A DNA stretch of 64,000 bases from CAYSGL01 sp964520985 (GTDB lineage Bacteria; Pseudomonadota; Alphaproteobacteria; Micavibrionales; Micavibrionaceae), in NCBI GenBank assembly GCA_964520985.1, contig CAZFPB010000001.1, forward strand, positions 310,001 to 374,000, read 5' to 3'. Position numbers and translations under genes: made by a program. Shown piece by piece: positions 26,592-36,177 of the stretch (position 1 is its first letter; each line of letters starts with the position of its first letter). Below the pieces are notes generated by a model. The model was given only the letters and a program-made list of their open reading frames with translations. It ran no database searches and was not told the origin of the DNA.

Positions 26592-27341
26592 ATGGAACAA
26601 TGGCGGGATCAAGGAATAGTCTTATCGGCGCGCAGTCACGGCGAGAACGGCGCCATCGTTGCGTTGCTCACCGAACAGAACGGCCGTCACGCAGGCTATG
26701 TTCACGGCGCACAATCCTCAAAAAAACGAAGCATGGTGGAACCGGGCAGCGTGGTCAGCGTAGCGTGGTCGAGCCGCGTCACGGATCAGCTCGGCACCTA
26801 CCAGATGGAACCGGAAGCAGGATTACCGCACGGCGTGATGCAGGATCCGCTCAAACTCGGCGCGCTACTTTCGGCCTGTTCCCTATGTGATGCGGCCTTG
26901 CCGGAGCGCGAAGGTCATCCCGGGTTATTTTACGGGCTGCAGGCAATGATCGCGAGTCTCGACACGGAGGTATGGGGCGCGACCTATATTATGTGGGAAC
27001 TGGCACTGCTGAAAGAACTGGGATTTGGCCTCGATCTGACTAAATGCGCGATGCAGGGTGACGCGGCGACGCTGGCGTTCGTCAGTCCCAAATCCGGCCG
27101 CGCCGTCAGCCTCGCTCAGGCCATGCCATATAAGGAGCGCCTGCTGCCTATGCCGGAATTCTTGAAACCGTCCGGCGGCGGGGCGGATGATGGGGATGTC
27201 TATACCGGTCTCAAGCTCACCGGCTATTTCCTCGAACACTGGGTCTTTGCCCACCACACCAAAGGCGTCCCAGAAGCCCGCATCCGATTTCAGGAAAGAT
27301 TTGGAAAAGCGCTCGGCAGCGCTTGCGCGGCTGCGCTCTAA
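26592..27341 (+). CDS. recO: DNA repair protein RecO
   Basis: Recombination mediator that loads RecA onto SSB-coated gaps with RecR. 249 residues. The N-terminal OB fold is typical (EQWRDQGIVLSARSHGENGAIVALLTEQNGRHAGYVHGAQSS, here described in pieces at residues 2-44), followed by the helical C-terminal domain with ELALLKELGFGLDL. The zinc-site cysteines are reduced to a single CAMQG, as in many alphaproteobacterial RecO proteins. It precedes parC by 19 bases, probably one operon. Confidence 0.9.
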   Translation: MEQWRDQGIVLSARSHGENGAIVALLTEQNGRHAGYVHGAQSSKKRSMVEPGSVVSVAWSSRVTDQLGTYQMEPEAGLPHGVMQDPLKLGALLSACSLCDAALPEREGHPGLFYGLQAMIASLDTEVWGATYIMWELALLKELGFGLDLTKCAMQGDAATLAFVSPKSGRAVSLAQAMPYKERLLPMPEFLKPSGGGADDGDVYTGLKLTGYFLEHWVFAHHTKGVPEARIRFQERFGKALGSACAAAL

Positions 27342-27360
27342 CCGTTAAAACCGACGGGAC

Positions 27361-29607
27361 ATGGCCAAAAAACCCACAAAACCCGTGATTGAATCGCAAG
27401 TGATCGACCAGAATATCTCGGATATTCTGTCAGAGCGTTATTTGTCATATGCTCTTTCAACGATTATGAGCCGCTCGCTGCCGGATGTGCGCGACGGGAT
27501 GAAGCCGGTGCATCGCCGTCTGCTGTTCGCCATGGATCAATTGTCTTTGCGTCCCGACGCGCCACCGAAAAAATCGGCGCGGGTCGTCGGCGATGTCATC
27601 GGTAAATATCACCCGCATGGCGATACCTCGGTGTACGATGCGCTCGTGCGTTTGGCGCAGGATTTCTCGGTGCGCTATCCGCTGGTCGACGGGCAGGGGA
27701 ACTTCGGGAACATCGACGGCGATAATGCCGCCGCGATGCGATATACCGAAGCGCGCTTAACCGCTGTGGCCAAACTGATGCTCGACGGTATCGATGAAGA
27801 CGCTGTCGATTTCCGCCCGACCTACGATGGCTCTGAAAACGAACCGATCGTGTTGCCGGGCGGTTTCCCGAATTTACTGGCCAACGGATCGAGCGGTATC
27901 GCCGTCGGTATGGCGACCAACATTCCTCCGTTCAATGTGGCCGAAATGTGCGAAGCCATGCTCGCCATGATGGATCACGAAGTTGATGAGAATGAGCTGA
28001 TTAAATATGTGCCGGGCCCTGATTTCCCGACGGGCGGCACGCTGGTGGAAGACAAGGCCAGCATTATTGAGAGTTATAAAACCGGCCGCGGGTCTTACCG
28101 CGTGCGGGCGAAGTGGGAAAAAGAAGAGCTGAAGGGCGGCACGTGGCAGATCGTCATCACGCAGATTCCCTATCAGGTGCAGAAATCCAAACTGATCGAG
28201 CGTATCGCCGAACTCATCATGAGCAAGAAATTGCCGATGCTCGAAGACGTGCGCGATGAAAGCGCCGAAGATATCCGGGTCGTGCTGGAACCACGCAACC
28301 GCAACGTCGAACCGGAACTACTGATGGAAGCGTTGTTCCGCAATTCCGATTTAGAGACACGCTTCTCGCTCAACATGAACGTGCTGGATAAAGGTACCAT
28401 TCCGCGCGTGATGGGGTTGAAACAGGTTCTGCAATGCTGGCTGGAACACCAAAAAGAAGTATTGGTGCGCCGTTCATCCTATCGCCTCGAGAAAGTCAAA
28501 CACCGTATTGAAGTGCTCGAAGGCTATCTGATCGTTTATCTGAACATCGATAAGGTTATTCACATCATCCGCACGGAAGATGAACCCAAAGTCGTGCTGA
28601 TGAAGACGTTTAAGTTGAGCGACATTCAGGCCGAAGCCATCCTGAACATGCGTCTGCGCAGTTTGCGCAAGCTGGAAGAAATGGAAATTCAGGGCGAACA
28701 TGATTCTCTGACCAAAGAGCGTGAAGAACTGGAAAAACTGATCGGTTCCGAAGCACGTCAATGGACGCGCATCAAGAAACAGGTCGGCGAACTCGGCAAA
28801 ATGTTCGGGCAGGATACCGTGCTCGGCAAACGCCGCACGAAAATTGGCAAAGCGCCGACGCTGGTCGATGTTGAAGAACTGAATGAAGCCATGATCGAGA
28901 AAGAACCAATTACGGTGATCCTTTCGAAAAAAGGTTGGGTGCGCGGCATGAAAGGCCATGGGCACAATGCCAAGGACTTTAAATATAAAGACGGCGACCG
29001 CGAAGGCTTCGTTGTTGAAGTGCAAACCACCGACAAGATTCTGATCTTCGGCTCCAACGGGCGCTTCTATACGATTGGCGGCGATAAACTGCCGCCGGGC
29101 CGCGGTTTTGGCGAGCCGGTGCGACTGATGATCGACCTGCCGAATGATTCCGATGTCGTCACGGTTATGCTGTATCAACCCGGCTTGAAGTTTCTGGTCG
29201 CGAGCGACGATGGCCGCGGCTTTATCGTGAAATCGGATGATGTGCTGGCGCAGACCAAAAACGGCAAGCAGGTATTAAGTGTCGGAGCCGGCGCCGAAGC
29301 CTCACTGGTCTATACGATCGAAGAGGGCGATGATCATCTCGCCGTTATCGGCACCAACCGCAAGATGATTGTCTTCGCGCTCGACCAGATTCCCGAGATG
29401 GCCAAAGGCAAAGGCATCACGCTGCAGAAATATAAAGACGGTGGCCTGTCCGATGCAAAAACTTTCGCGTGGAAAAATGGTCTCTCGTATAAATACGGCG
29501 CGGGCGAGACTGTCGTAAGCGACCTCAATCCCTGGGTCGGCGAGCGCGCGCAGGCAGGCAAAATGCCGCCGAACGGTTTTCCCAAAAGCAATAAATTCTC
29601 CAGTTAA
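27361..29607 (+). CDS. parC: DNA topoisomerase IV subunit A
   Basis: Decatenates daughter chromosomes together with ParE. 748 residues. Winged-helix and tower domains are followed by a C-terminal beta-pinwheel from about 500. The catalytic tyrosine is Y128 in AAMRYTEARL. The quinolone-determining loop reads HPHGDTSVYDAL, with Thr89 and Asp93 at the GyrA 83 and 87 equivalents. The absence of the long GyrA-box motif and the 748-residue length favour ParC over GyrA. Its end overlaps the convergent bpt gene by four bases. Confidence 0.93.
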   Translation: MAKKPTKPVIESQVIDQNISDILSERYLSYALSTIMSRSLPDVRDGMKPVHRRLLFAMDQLSLRPDAPPKKSARVVGDVIGKYHPHGDTSVYDALVRLAQDFSVRYPLVDGQGNFGNIDGDNAAAMRYTEARLTAVAKLMLDGIDEDAVDFRPTYDGSENEPIVLPGGFPNLLANGSSGIAVGMATNIPPFNVAEMCEAMLAMMDHEVDENELIKYVPGPDFPTGGTLVEDKASIIESYKTGRGSYRVRAKWEKEELKGGTWQIVITQIPYQVQKSKLIERIAELIMSKKLPMLEDVRDESAEDIRVVLEPRNRNVEPELLMEALFRNSDLETRFSLNMNVLDKGTIPRVMGLKQVLQCWLEHQKEVLVRRSSYRLEKVKHRIEVLEGYLIVYLNIDKVIHIIRTEDEPKVVLMKTFKLSDIQAEAILNMRLRSLRKLEEMEIQGEHDSLTKEREELEKLIGSEARQWTRIKKQVGELGKMFGQDTVLGKRRTKIGKAPTLVDVEELNEAMIEKEPITVILSKKGWVRGMKGHGHNAKDFKYKDGDREGFVVEVQTTDKILIFGSNGRFYTIGGDKLPPGRGFGEPVRLMIDLPNDSDVVTVMLYQPGLKFLVASDDGRGFIVKSDDVLAQTKNGKQVLSVGAGAEASLVYTIEEGDDHLAVIGTNRKMIVFALDQIPEMAKGKGITLQKYKDGGLSDAKTFAWKNGLSYKYGAGETVVSDLNPWVGERAQAGKMPPNGFPKSNKFSS

Positions 29608-30404
29608 AGATTATAGCCTTCCAATCGGAGTAGGGCGCGATAGTCGGGGCCTTGTATGTGTATGTCCGGATTGAAATCAATCCACCGGTCTTTTACAAAT
29701 GCTTCCAGTCCGACATGTTGTTTTTTATAATCCAGTTTCGGGCTGCCTTTCGCCCAGTTGCCGACATAGACATGCTCGATGCCTCTTTCTTTTGCCATGC
29801 GCATGGCTTCCAGCCATAAAAGCTTGCCGGGGCTGTCTCTAAGGATAGCAGGATCGTAAACGGCATAATCGAAAGACATGGCCGCATTGTGAGTATCCAT
29901 CAAGGCATAAGCGTAGAGTTTTGGCTGTGCCGCATCCGGAAAAGTTTTGGTCAGCGTCAGACAGAGCGGGGTGCGTGATGTCAGCAGGCTAAATTCTTTT
30001 TGATCCATCGTCAGCATGGAAGATTTGGCATGGCGAAGCTCTGCATATTTTCGAAACATCTGAAAAAGCATGACGTCCGATAAAGCGGCGGTTTCAAAAA
30101 TATGTGCATCATATCCAAGCTTTCTGATGCGTTTATCTTGTGACTTGGTTGTAAAAAATTTATCAAGATTGACGCGCAAGGGAACGCACGCATTGCAGGT
30201 CGGGCAGATATTGGCCAATGCGCAAAAGGCGTGCATGAGAAAGCCTTTTTCACCCGCTTTGAATTTCAAGGGAGTTTGATCATTCTCGAAAAACTCACTC
30301 ATCGGGCCGTTGGTCAGCGCGAAGTGGCGTTTGACGCGGAGATTATTTGGGAAATAATCGCAGCGCTCTTTTTCGAGCCTTTTGATAGAGAACTCAGTAG
30401 ACAT
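29604..30404 (-). CDS. bpt: Aspartate/glutamate leucyltransferase (N-end rule)
   Basis: Attaches leucine from Leu-tRNA to proteins with N-terminal Asp or Glu, marking them for ClpS/ClpAP. 266 residues, the length of bacterial Bpt/ATE proteins. The conserved cysteine cluster is CPTCNACVPLRV near residue 70; the Gcn5-like C-terminal half contains YAYALMDTHNAAMSFDYAVYD and the KLDYK segment. Bpt differs from eukaryotic arginyltransferases in transferring Leu. It is convergent with parC, as in related genomes. Confidence 0.9.
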   Translation of the reverse strand: MSTEFSIKRLEKERCDYFPNNLRVKRHFALTNGPMSEFFENDQTPLKFKAGEKGFLMHAFCALANICPTCNACVPLRVNLDKFFTTKSQDKRIRKLGYDAHIFETAALSDVMLFQMFRKYAELRHAKSSMLTMDQKEFSLLTSRTPLCLTLTKTFPDAAQPKLYAYALMDTHNAAMSFDYAVYDPAILRDSPGKLLWLEAMRMAKERGIEHVYVGNWAKGSPKLDYKKQHVGLEAFVKDRWIDFNPDIHIQGPDYRALLRLEGYNL

Positions 30405-30424
30405 GCCTTACTTAGGCATATCTC

Positions 30425-31420
30425 TTACGGAAATTCAACCGTCCCTTGACTGCGCTTGAACAAGGAAGGTTTTACCCGGGCCTTGCGGGCTGTGGCTTCG
30501 CTGCTTTTCGCGGCGCCTTCGCTGGTGACCAGTGAATCATGCAGGAGGATGATCGAGATGCGGCGATTACGGGCATCTTTGGGTTTATCCGGGAACAGAT
30601 GGTCGGTATCGGCTTTGCCGAGTACGTTGTTCAGACGGTTTTCCGGCAAGCCTGTTTCCAGTAGCACTTTGCGCGAAGAGTTGGCGCGGTCGGTCGATAG
30701 CTCCCAGTTCGTGTCGCCGTTGGCATTTTTGAACGGGATGCCGTCGGTATGGCCGCGCACAGAAATCTGGTTGGGCATGTCCTTGATGGCATCGGCCACC
30801 TTTTTCATCAGCGCTTTGGTCTTATCGTACATCTGCGCCGAACCGGACGGGAACATTGAGTTTCCTTCCTGATCGACGATCTGGATGCGCAAGCCTTCCG
30901 GGGTCATGTCGATCATCAGGTTTTTGCTGAGTTCGGCAAGTTCAGGTGAGCTTTCAATCGCTTTGCGGATTTCTTCTTCGGCTTTTTCAAATTCGGCTTC
31001 TTCGCGCTTGCGCAGCTCTTCTTCCAACTGACGTTCGTTGATTTCAGCCTGCGTCATCGGTTCTTGATCGGCGTGCAGCGTCGCTTGCAATTGTGTTTCT
31101 GGCGGAGCGACAGGGGCTTTATCATTAACCTGCGCGCCATCGGGCGAAATACTGAGGCCACCGAGCAATCCGCCGGCGCCGCTGACGGATTCCGAAATAC
31201 GCGGATTGGGATCAAAGAAATCGGCAATACCTGCTTTCTGCTCGTCTGTTGTAACGTTCAATAGCCAGAGCAGCAAAAAGAACGCCATCATGGCGGTCAC
31301 GAAGTCGGCGTAAGCTACTTTCCAGGCGCCGCCATGGTGGCCGCCGCCTTTCTTGATCTTTTTAATGATGATCGGTTGAAGCGGTTTGTCCTGCGGCGCG
31401 TCTTTTTTCTTATCGGCCAT
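30425..31420 (-). CDS. motB: Flagellar motor protein MotB
   Basis: Stator subunit anchored to peptidoglycan. 331 residues: a basic N-terminus, one helix with the proton-accepting Asp39 (YADFVTAMMAFFLLLWLL), a Gln/Glu-rich linker and plug, then an OmpA-like domain with the NQISVRGHTDGIPF and NWELSTDRANSSRK peptidoglycan-contact motifs and NRRISIILL. The Asp and the Tyr-Ala-Asp context indicate a proton rather than sodium motor. It follows motA by 8 bases. Confidence 0.95.
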   Translation of the reverse strand: MADKKKDAPQDKPLQPIIIKKIKKGGGHHGGAWKVAYADFVTAMMAFFLLLWLLNVTTDEQKAGIADFFDPNPRISESVSGAGGLLGGLSISPDGAQVNDKAPVAPPETQLQATLHADQEPMTQAEINERQLEEELRKREEAEFEKAEEEIRKAIESSPELAELSKNLMIDMTPEGLRIQIVDQEGNSMFPSGSAQMYDKTKALMKKVADAIKDMPNQISVRGHTDGIPFKNANGDTNWELSTDRANSSRKVLLETGLPENRLNNVLGKADTDHLFPDKPKDARNRRISIILLHDSLVTSEGAAKSSEATARKARVKPSLFKRSQGTVEFP

Positions 31421-31428
31421 GAGTGCCC

Positions 31429-32325
31429 CTAGAGCGATGTCGGATTAGGCAGGGCGTTCAGTCGCTCTTCCAGCTCAAGGAAGGTCGGCTGGACATCGTG
31501 CGGCAGGAACTTGCGTGAGAACTCGACAGCCACTTGCGGCGCGGCGCCATTCAGGAAAGCAATAAGGCCCACTTTGATCGCGCGGTAATACATCACTTTT
31601 GTTTGCGCCTTGGTGGTCATCGCAGACGCGATCGGCGCAATCATGCCGTATGAAATCCACACCCCGAGGAAGGTCCCGACGAGCGCTCCGCCGATCATTT
31701 GCCCCAGCACTTCTGGCGGTTCCGAAATCGAGGCCATCGTTTTAATTACGCCGAGCACGGCGGCCACGATACCCAAAGCCGGAATACCATCCGCCATGGT
31801 TTGTACCGCGTGTCCCGGATGGCCTTCATGCGCTTCGATGGTATTAAGTTCTTCATCCATCAGTGCTTCAATCTCAAATGGCTTATCGTTGCCCAACGAG
31901 ATAATGCGCAGGTAGTCGCACAGGAACACTTCCGTGTGATGATCGTTATGAATGGTCGCGAATTGCGAGAAAATCGCGCTCTCATGCGGATTTTCAATAT
32001 GAGATTCCATGGCCAGCCAGCCTTTGGTGCGCGCCAGTTTGAAGATCAGGAACAGCAGGCTAAGCAGTTCGACGTAATCTTCTTTGGAATAGGCGTGCGG
32101 CTTGGAGAGCGCGCTTAAATATTTCTTGGTGCCTTTGATTGTTTCTTTGTCATTGGCGACGAGGAAGGCGGCGATGGCGCAGCCCATGATGATGACGACT
32201 TCGCCCGGCATCGCGCCTAAAATCATGCCCATCAAATGCATGAAGTGCGGGAAGTTGAAATGCATCGCGATCAGCAGTCCGGCGAACGTGCAGACGAATA
32301 CGAGGGCGAGGCCAATAAACTTCAT
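31429..32325 (-). CDS. motA: Flagellar motor protein MotA
   Basis: Stator ion-channel subunit, 298 residues with four transmembrane helices (about 2-20, 36-54, 175-200, 206-228). The cytoplasmic loop carries the charged residues that touch FliG, and the ALGIVAAVLGVIKTM segment and PE/PP motifs of the family are present (DGIPALGIVAAV, GALVGTFLGVWISYG). The longer, about 290-residue form is the one common in proteobacteria. The motA-motB pair implies a flagellated cell; no other flagellar structural genes are in the window except the FliL-like gene at 43 kb. Confidence 0.95.
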   Translation of the reverse strand: MKFIGLALVFVCTFAGLLIAMHFNFPHFMHLMGMILGAMPGEVVIIMGCAIAAFLVANDKETIKGTKKYLSALSKPHAYSKEDYVELLSLLFLIFKLARTKGWLAMESHIENPHESAIFSQFATIHNDHHTEVFLCDYLRIISLGNDKPFEIEALMDEELNTIEAHEGHPGHAVQTMADGIPALGIVAAVLGVIKTMASISEPPEVLGQMIGGALVGTFLGVWISYGMIAPIASAMTTKAQTKVMYYRAIKVGLIAFLNGAAPQVAVEFSRKFLPHDVQPTFLELEERLNALPNPTSL

Positions 32326-32461
32326 GGTTCAGACAAATCCTTCCTGAAAGGACCCCTTATACTAAGGAGGAAATATACGTAGGGGTGAATCCGTTAACCA
32401 TTTTTCCATGGCTGCCTTAACAACCACTTAAAAGGTTATGGGAAAACTGAAAAACGCGGGG

Positions 32462-32501
32462 AAAAACAAAGACTACGCCTGAGGACGAGTATCCTTTGTT
32501 T
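32462..32501 (-). terminator. Probable terminator of hemB
   Basis: On the minus strand AAACAAAG (32501-32494) pairs with CTTTGTTT (32471-32464), helped by an inner TAC/GTA pairing, and a T-run follows at 32466-32462. The loop is long, so confidence is moderate. The remaining gap to motA (32326-32461) shows a ribosome-binding sequence for neither strand and no gene. Confidence 0.5.
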
Positions 32502-32529
32502 CGCTTTTATATTCAAGCGGTGATGCGGA

Positions 32530-33615
32530 TTATTCGGACAGCCAGCGGGCCGCGTCGATGGAGGAATAGCTTAAAACCAGATCGGCGCCCGCGCGTTTGA
32601 ACGCGATCAGCGATTCCAGCATGGCTTCCCGGTAATCAAGCGCACCGGCCTGTGCCGCAAACTGGATCATAGCATATTCGCCGGACACCTGATAGGCGGC
32701 GAGGGGAAGATTGCTTTGCTGACGAATCTTGGTGAGCACGTCGAGATACATCATGCCGGGTTTCACCATCAGCATGTCGGCGCCTTCGGCTTCATCCTGC
32801 GCGGCTTCACGCAGCGCTTCGCGGATGTTGGCAGGATCCATCTGATAGGATTTGCGGTTCTTGGGCACGTTATGAACATGGCCAAGCGCGCAGCCGGCTG
32901 CATCGCGGAACGGGCCATAAAATACGCTCGCAAATTTTGCGGCATACGCCAGGATTGGAATGTGCGAGAAGCCGGTGAGGTCGAGGCCGTGACGGATGGC
33001 GGAGACCTGACCGTCCATCATGCCTGAGGGTGCGATCATGTCGGCGCCCGCTTCACAGGCGGTGATCGCCTGCATGGCGATATATTCAAGCGTGCGGTCG
33101 TTATCGACGTCCGATCCATCATGGGTCAGCGGGCCGCAATGACCGTGGTCTGTGAATTCACAAAAGCATGAATCGGCAATGACGGTCATTTCCGGTGTGG
33201 CCTGTTTGGCGATATCGACCATGCGGCTCATCAAACCGCCCGGCGTGTAGGAATCGCTGCCGGTGTGGTCTTTGTTGTGAGACACGCCGAACAGCATGAC
33301 GGATTTGATTCCGGCGTCGCGCGCTTCTTTCATTTTGATGACGAGGCTTTTTTCCGTCTCGCGGAAAACGCCGGGCATCGAGGCAATCGCGACGCGCTCA
33401 TCGATATCTTCTTCGACGAAGAGGGGGAGAATCAGATCGTTCGCGGTAACCTGTGTTTCGCGCATCATATCGCGCAGGCCCGGGGTGCGGCGCAGGCGGC
33501 GCATACGGGCGTGCGGGAAGGTGCTCCCCGTCAAAGGCTTCAGCAACGGCCCGCCGTGCTTCATCTCGGAGTCGTGCGGGGCTGCGGTTTTGAGGAGTTT
33601 TTCGATGTCTGACAT
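32530..33615 (-). CDS. hemB: Delta-aminolevulinic acid dehydratase (porphobilinogen synthase)
   Basis: Condenses two 5-aminolevulinate molecules to porphobilinogen for heme. 361 residues, longer than E. coli HemB by an N-terminal arm of about 30. The zinc cysteine cluster is present as DSCFCEFTDHGHCG, which classes it with zinc-using enzymes rather than the Asp-rich magnesium type. Schiff-base lysines lie in YAAKFAS and MVKPGMMYLD. RRLRRTPGLRDM at the N-terminus is typical. Confidence 0.95.
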   Translation of the reverse strand: MSDIEKLLKTAAPHDSEMKHGGPLLKPLTGSTFPHARMRRLRRTPGLRDMMRETQVTANDLILPLFVEEDIDERVAIASMPGVFRETEKSLVIKMKEARDAGIKSVMLFGVSHNKDHTGSDSYTPGGLMSRMVDIAKQATPEMTVIADSCFCEFTDHGHCGPLTHDGSDVDNDRTLEYIAMQAITACEAGADMIAPSGMMDGQVSAIRHGLDLTGFSHIPILAYAAKFASVFYGPFRDAAGCALGHVHNVPKNRKSYQMDPANIREALREAAQDEAEGADMLMVKPGMMYLDVLTKIRQQSNLPLAAYQVSGEYAMIQFAAQAGALDYREAMLESLIAFKRAGADLVLSYSSIDAARWLSE

Positions 33616-33767
33616 GGATTTTGAGGCCCGGTGTTAAGTTGATTTGTCTCTGGTTAGGCCATTTTTTATTAAAAGTAAACTCTTACCCGCCTTGTCCGGG
33701 GCTTTAGAAACCGTTAACCTTGATGGTGGTATTGTAACTGGTTGATAAACCTGAAAGAGGCCCCGCC

Positions 33768-34247
33768 GTGACCACTCCGTATTTTGATGCCATCCAGCTG
33801 ATCGAACGCCTGCACCGCTATTTTCTGGACGTGGTGAAGGTTGAAATCGACCGTAAAGGCCTCGAAGACATTAACAACGTACAGGCGATGATCCTCTACA
33901 ACATCGGCACCGACGACATGACGGTGGGTGAACTCACCCTGCGCGGCTACTATCTCGGCTCGAACGTGTCCTACAACGTCAAGAAAATGACGGAAAACGG
34001 CTATATCGAGCAAAACCGCTCCAAGCACGACAAACGCTCGATCCGGGTCAAGCTGACTCCGAAGGGGCTTGAGCTCTACAAAACGCTCGAAGAAATGTTC
34101 AAGCGCCACGACAAGCAGATCGGCGTTACCGACTTGACCAACGAGCGCCTTACCGACCTTAACAAGACCATGAAAATGCTGGAGCGCTTCTGGTCCTCCC
34201 AAACCCAGTTCTCGGGGCTTGCGTCACTGGACGACGACGACTTTTAA
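33768..34247 (+). CDS. ldtR: MarR family regulator, LdtR homolog
   Basis: 159 residues from GTG 33768 (GAAAGAGG at 33753-33760). The winged-helix MarR core includes GELTLRGYYLGSNVSYNVKKMTENGYIEQ and DKRSIRVKLTPKG. The residues around QLIERLHRYFLDVVKVEIDR and RGYYLGSNVSYN match LdtR of Liberibacter and rhizobia, a regulator of L,D-transpeptidase genes and osmotic tolerance, very closely. In those genomes ldtR adjoins an ldt gene; here the nearest one is the YcbB-type gene at 22 kb. The gene symbol rests on family similarity. Confidence 0.82.
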   Translation: MTTPYFDAIQLIERLHRYFLDVVKVEIDRKGLEDINNVQAMILYNIGTDDMTVGELTLRGYYLGSNVSYNVKKMTENGYIEQNRSKHDKRSIRVKLTPKGLELYKTLEEMFKRHDKQIGVTDLTNERLTDLNKTMKMLERFWSSQTQFSGLASLDDDDF

Positions 34248-34250
34248 GAT

Positions 34251-34496
34251 TTATCGATGCGGGCAGCCGGGCCAGCAGCAGGGGCGGCGTTTGCCGTCGC
34301 TTAAATTCTCCACCATCTGGCTGATGCGCTTCACGCGCGTTTCGTCCTTTTTGGCTGAGGTGGCCCAGCAGATCCATTCATTGCGGGCGAGGGGCGTTAT
34401 ATCTTCCCACATATCCCGTGTTGTCGCAGATGAGGTTAGAGCAGCTTTCATATCAGCCGGCAGCGTGTGCACGGTGCCATCAGAGAGCTTAGCCAT
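34251..34496 (-). CDS. YdeI/OmpD-associated domain protein, short
   Basis: 81 residues corresponding to the C-terminal YdeI/OmpD-associated domain only: LPADMKAALTSSATTRDMWEDITPLARNEWICWATSAKKDETRVKRISQMVENL (described here as residues 12-65). The full YdeI has an extra DUF1801-type domain that is missing. A CCWPGCPHR tail adds two or three cysteines. Its ATG overlaps the acyl-CoA dehydrogenase stop (TAATG). Role unknown. Confidence 0.78.
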   Translation of the reverse strand: MAKLSDGTVHTLPADMKAALTSSATTRDMWEDITPLARNEWICWATSAKKDETRVKRISQMVENLSDGKRRPCCWPGCPHR

Positions 34497-35662
34497 TAGA
34501 AGAATGCCTGTAATCCTGTCATGCCTCTGCCCAGAATGAGAGCGTGGATGTCGTGGGTGCCTTCATAAGTGTTCACGGCTTCGAGGTTCATCATGTGGCG
34601 GATGACGGGGTATTCATCGGAGATACCGTTGCCGCCGAGCATGTCACGGGCGGTGCGAGCGATCTCGAGTGCCTTGCCGCAATTATTGCGTTTCATCAGC
34701 GAGATAGCTTCCGGCGCGTATGTATCACTTTGGCGCAACTGACCCAGACGGAGCGAGCCAAGCAGGCCCAACGTAATCTCGGTCTGCATGTCGGCGAGCT
34801 TTTTCTGGATGAGCTGCTGGGCGGCCAGCGGCTTGCCGAAAATTACGCGCTCCATCGTATAATCGCGCGCGGCATGCCAGCAGGCTTCAGCCGCGCCCAT
34901 GACGCCCCAGCTAATCCCGTATCGCGCGGAATTCAAGCAGGAGAAGGGGCCTTTGAGGCCTTTGATGTTTAGGATATTCTCGTCCGACACGAAAACCTCG
35001 TCCATCATGATGCTGCCGGTGACGGAGGCGCGTAAACTGAATTTTCCTTCTATCTTAGGGGTTTCCAGCCCTTTGCTGTCACGCTCTATGATGACGCCGA
35101 TGATGTCACCCGCGTCATCCTTGGCCCAGACGACACATATATCGGCAATCGGCGAAGAAGTAATCCATTGCTTGGCGCCGGAGACGCTGACGCCGCCCTG
35201 AACCTTTTTGGCCCGGGTCTTCATCGCGCCGGGGTCAGATCCGCCGTCCGGCTCTGTTAATCCAAAACATCCAATAAATTCGCCAGAGGCCAGTTTTGGC
35301 ATGTATTTATGCTTTTGTGCTTCATTGGCATAAAGGTAAATCGGCAGCATCACGAGCGAGCTTTGAACCGATAGGGCGGAGCGGTAAGCACTGTCTACGC
35401 GTTCCATCTCTCTGGCAATCAACCCGTAGGCAATCTGGCTCACGCCGGGGCAGCCATACCCCTCAAGGTACGATCCGAGCAGGCCCAACTCTCCCATATC
35501 GCGCATGATCTGCCGGTCAAACGTCTCATGGCGGTTGGCCATGACAATGCCGGGCATCAGCCGGTTTTGGCCGAAGTCGCGGGCAGTGTCGCGCACCATG
35601 CGTTCTTCGTCGGTGAGCAGGTCTTCAAGGAGGAGGGGGTCTTGCCAATCGAATGATTTCAT
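34496..35662 (-). CDS. gcdH: Glutaryl-CoA dehydrogenase
   Basis: FAD enzyme that oxidises and decarboxylates glutaryl-CoA to crotonyl-CoA in lysine and tryptophan breakdown. 388 residues. CFGLTEPDGGSDP and WITSSP are the FAD and substrate motifs. The C-terminus MMNLEAVNTYEGTHDIHALILGRGMTGLQAF, with the catalytic base Glu in YEGTHD, is diagnostic for GcdH over other acyl-CoA dehydrogenases. The Ser/Ala context (SLVMLPIYLYA) also fits. No other pathway gene is adjacent; crotonyl-CoA could feed the PHB route through 3-hydroxybutyryl-CoA. Confidence 0.92.
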   Translation of the reverse strand: MKSFDWQDPLLLEDLLTDEERMVRDTARDFGQNRLMPGIVMANRHETFDRQIMRDMGELGLLGSYLEGYGCPGVSQIAYGLIAREMERVDSAYRSALSVQSSLVMLPIYLYANEAQKHKYMPKLASGEFIGCFGLTEPDGGSDPGAMKTRAKKVQGGVSVSGAKQWITSSPIADICVVWAKDDAGDIIGVIIERDSKGLETPKIEGKFSLRASVTGSIMMDEVFVSDENILNIKGLKGPFSCLNSARYGISWGVMGAAEACWHAARDYTMERVIFGKPLAAQQLIQKKLADMQTEITLGLLGSLRLGQLRQSDTYAPEAISLMKRNNCGKALEIARTARDMLGGNGISDEYPVIRHMMNLEAVNTYEGTHDIHALILGRGMTGLQAFF

Positions 35663-35707
35663 GCGGATAGTATAGCCCGAAATTGGTTAAAAAATGAGGG
35701 TTTTATC

Positions 35708-35908
35708 GTGCACGACATCCTACCCGGCCGGGAAGTGATTTTTGAATTTTTCAAGATCGGACCTTATGTCAAGGTGACGGCGATGGATACGAAAACCATG
35801 ACCGAAGCCTCGATTTCCGGCCCGGCCAGTGCGGGCGAAAGCATGCTCAAAACTAACGCCCTGAAGCGCTTGTCCTATGTGCTGAAAAAGAAGGGAATTA
35901 TTGATTAA
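35708..35908 (+). CDS. DUF6898 family small protein
   Basis: 66 residues from GTG 35708, divergent from gcdH. REVIFEFFKIGPYVKVTAMDTKTMTEASISGP followed by LKRLSYVLKKKGII matches the short alphaproteobacterial family DUF6898: a small beta sheet plus a C-terminal helix. No function is established. A second short gene follows 42 bases later. Confidence 0.75.
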   Translation: MHDILPGREVIFEFFKIGPYVKVTAMDTKTMTEASISGPASAGESMLKTNALKRLSYVLKKKGIID

Positions 35909-35950
35909 TTGTTGATAATTATGTATATATAGGGTCAAGGGAGACATCAC

Positions 35951-36154
35951 ATGGGATTACCAAGCATACATAAGGCCTATATGAACTACATGAATGAGGG
36001 ACTCATCAAGGGTACGTTGCGCCGGACATTGAAGGGCGATTTTGGCGGCGCGTGTGATTTCGTATCCAACAGGCTGGGGCTGCATGGCGGGCCGGGATTA
36101 TCGTTTACGATCCGCAAAGACGAAGCACCCAAAGGACCAAAGCAAGAACCTTAA
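35951..36154 (+). CDS. Small hypothetical protein, 67 residues
   Basis: Not recognised. It has a good ribosome-binding site (AAGGGAGA, 36 kb side at 35937-35944) and a strong terminator 24 bases after the stop, so it is very likely real. Visible content: an N-terminal helix (SIHKAYMNYMNEGLIKGTLRRTLKG), a Gly-rich turn with one Cys (DFGGACDFVSNRL), and a basic, Pro-rich tail. It is likely co-transcribed with the DUF6898 gene. Confidence 0.65.
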   Translation: MGLPSIHKAYMNYMNEGLIKGTLRRTLKGDFGGACDFVSNRLGLHGGPGLSFTIRKDEAPKGPKQEP

Positions 36155-36177
36155 TGAGGCCTCCTTATACGCTTTCT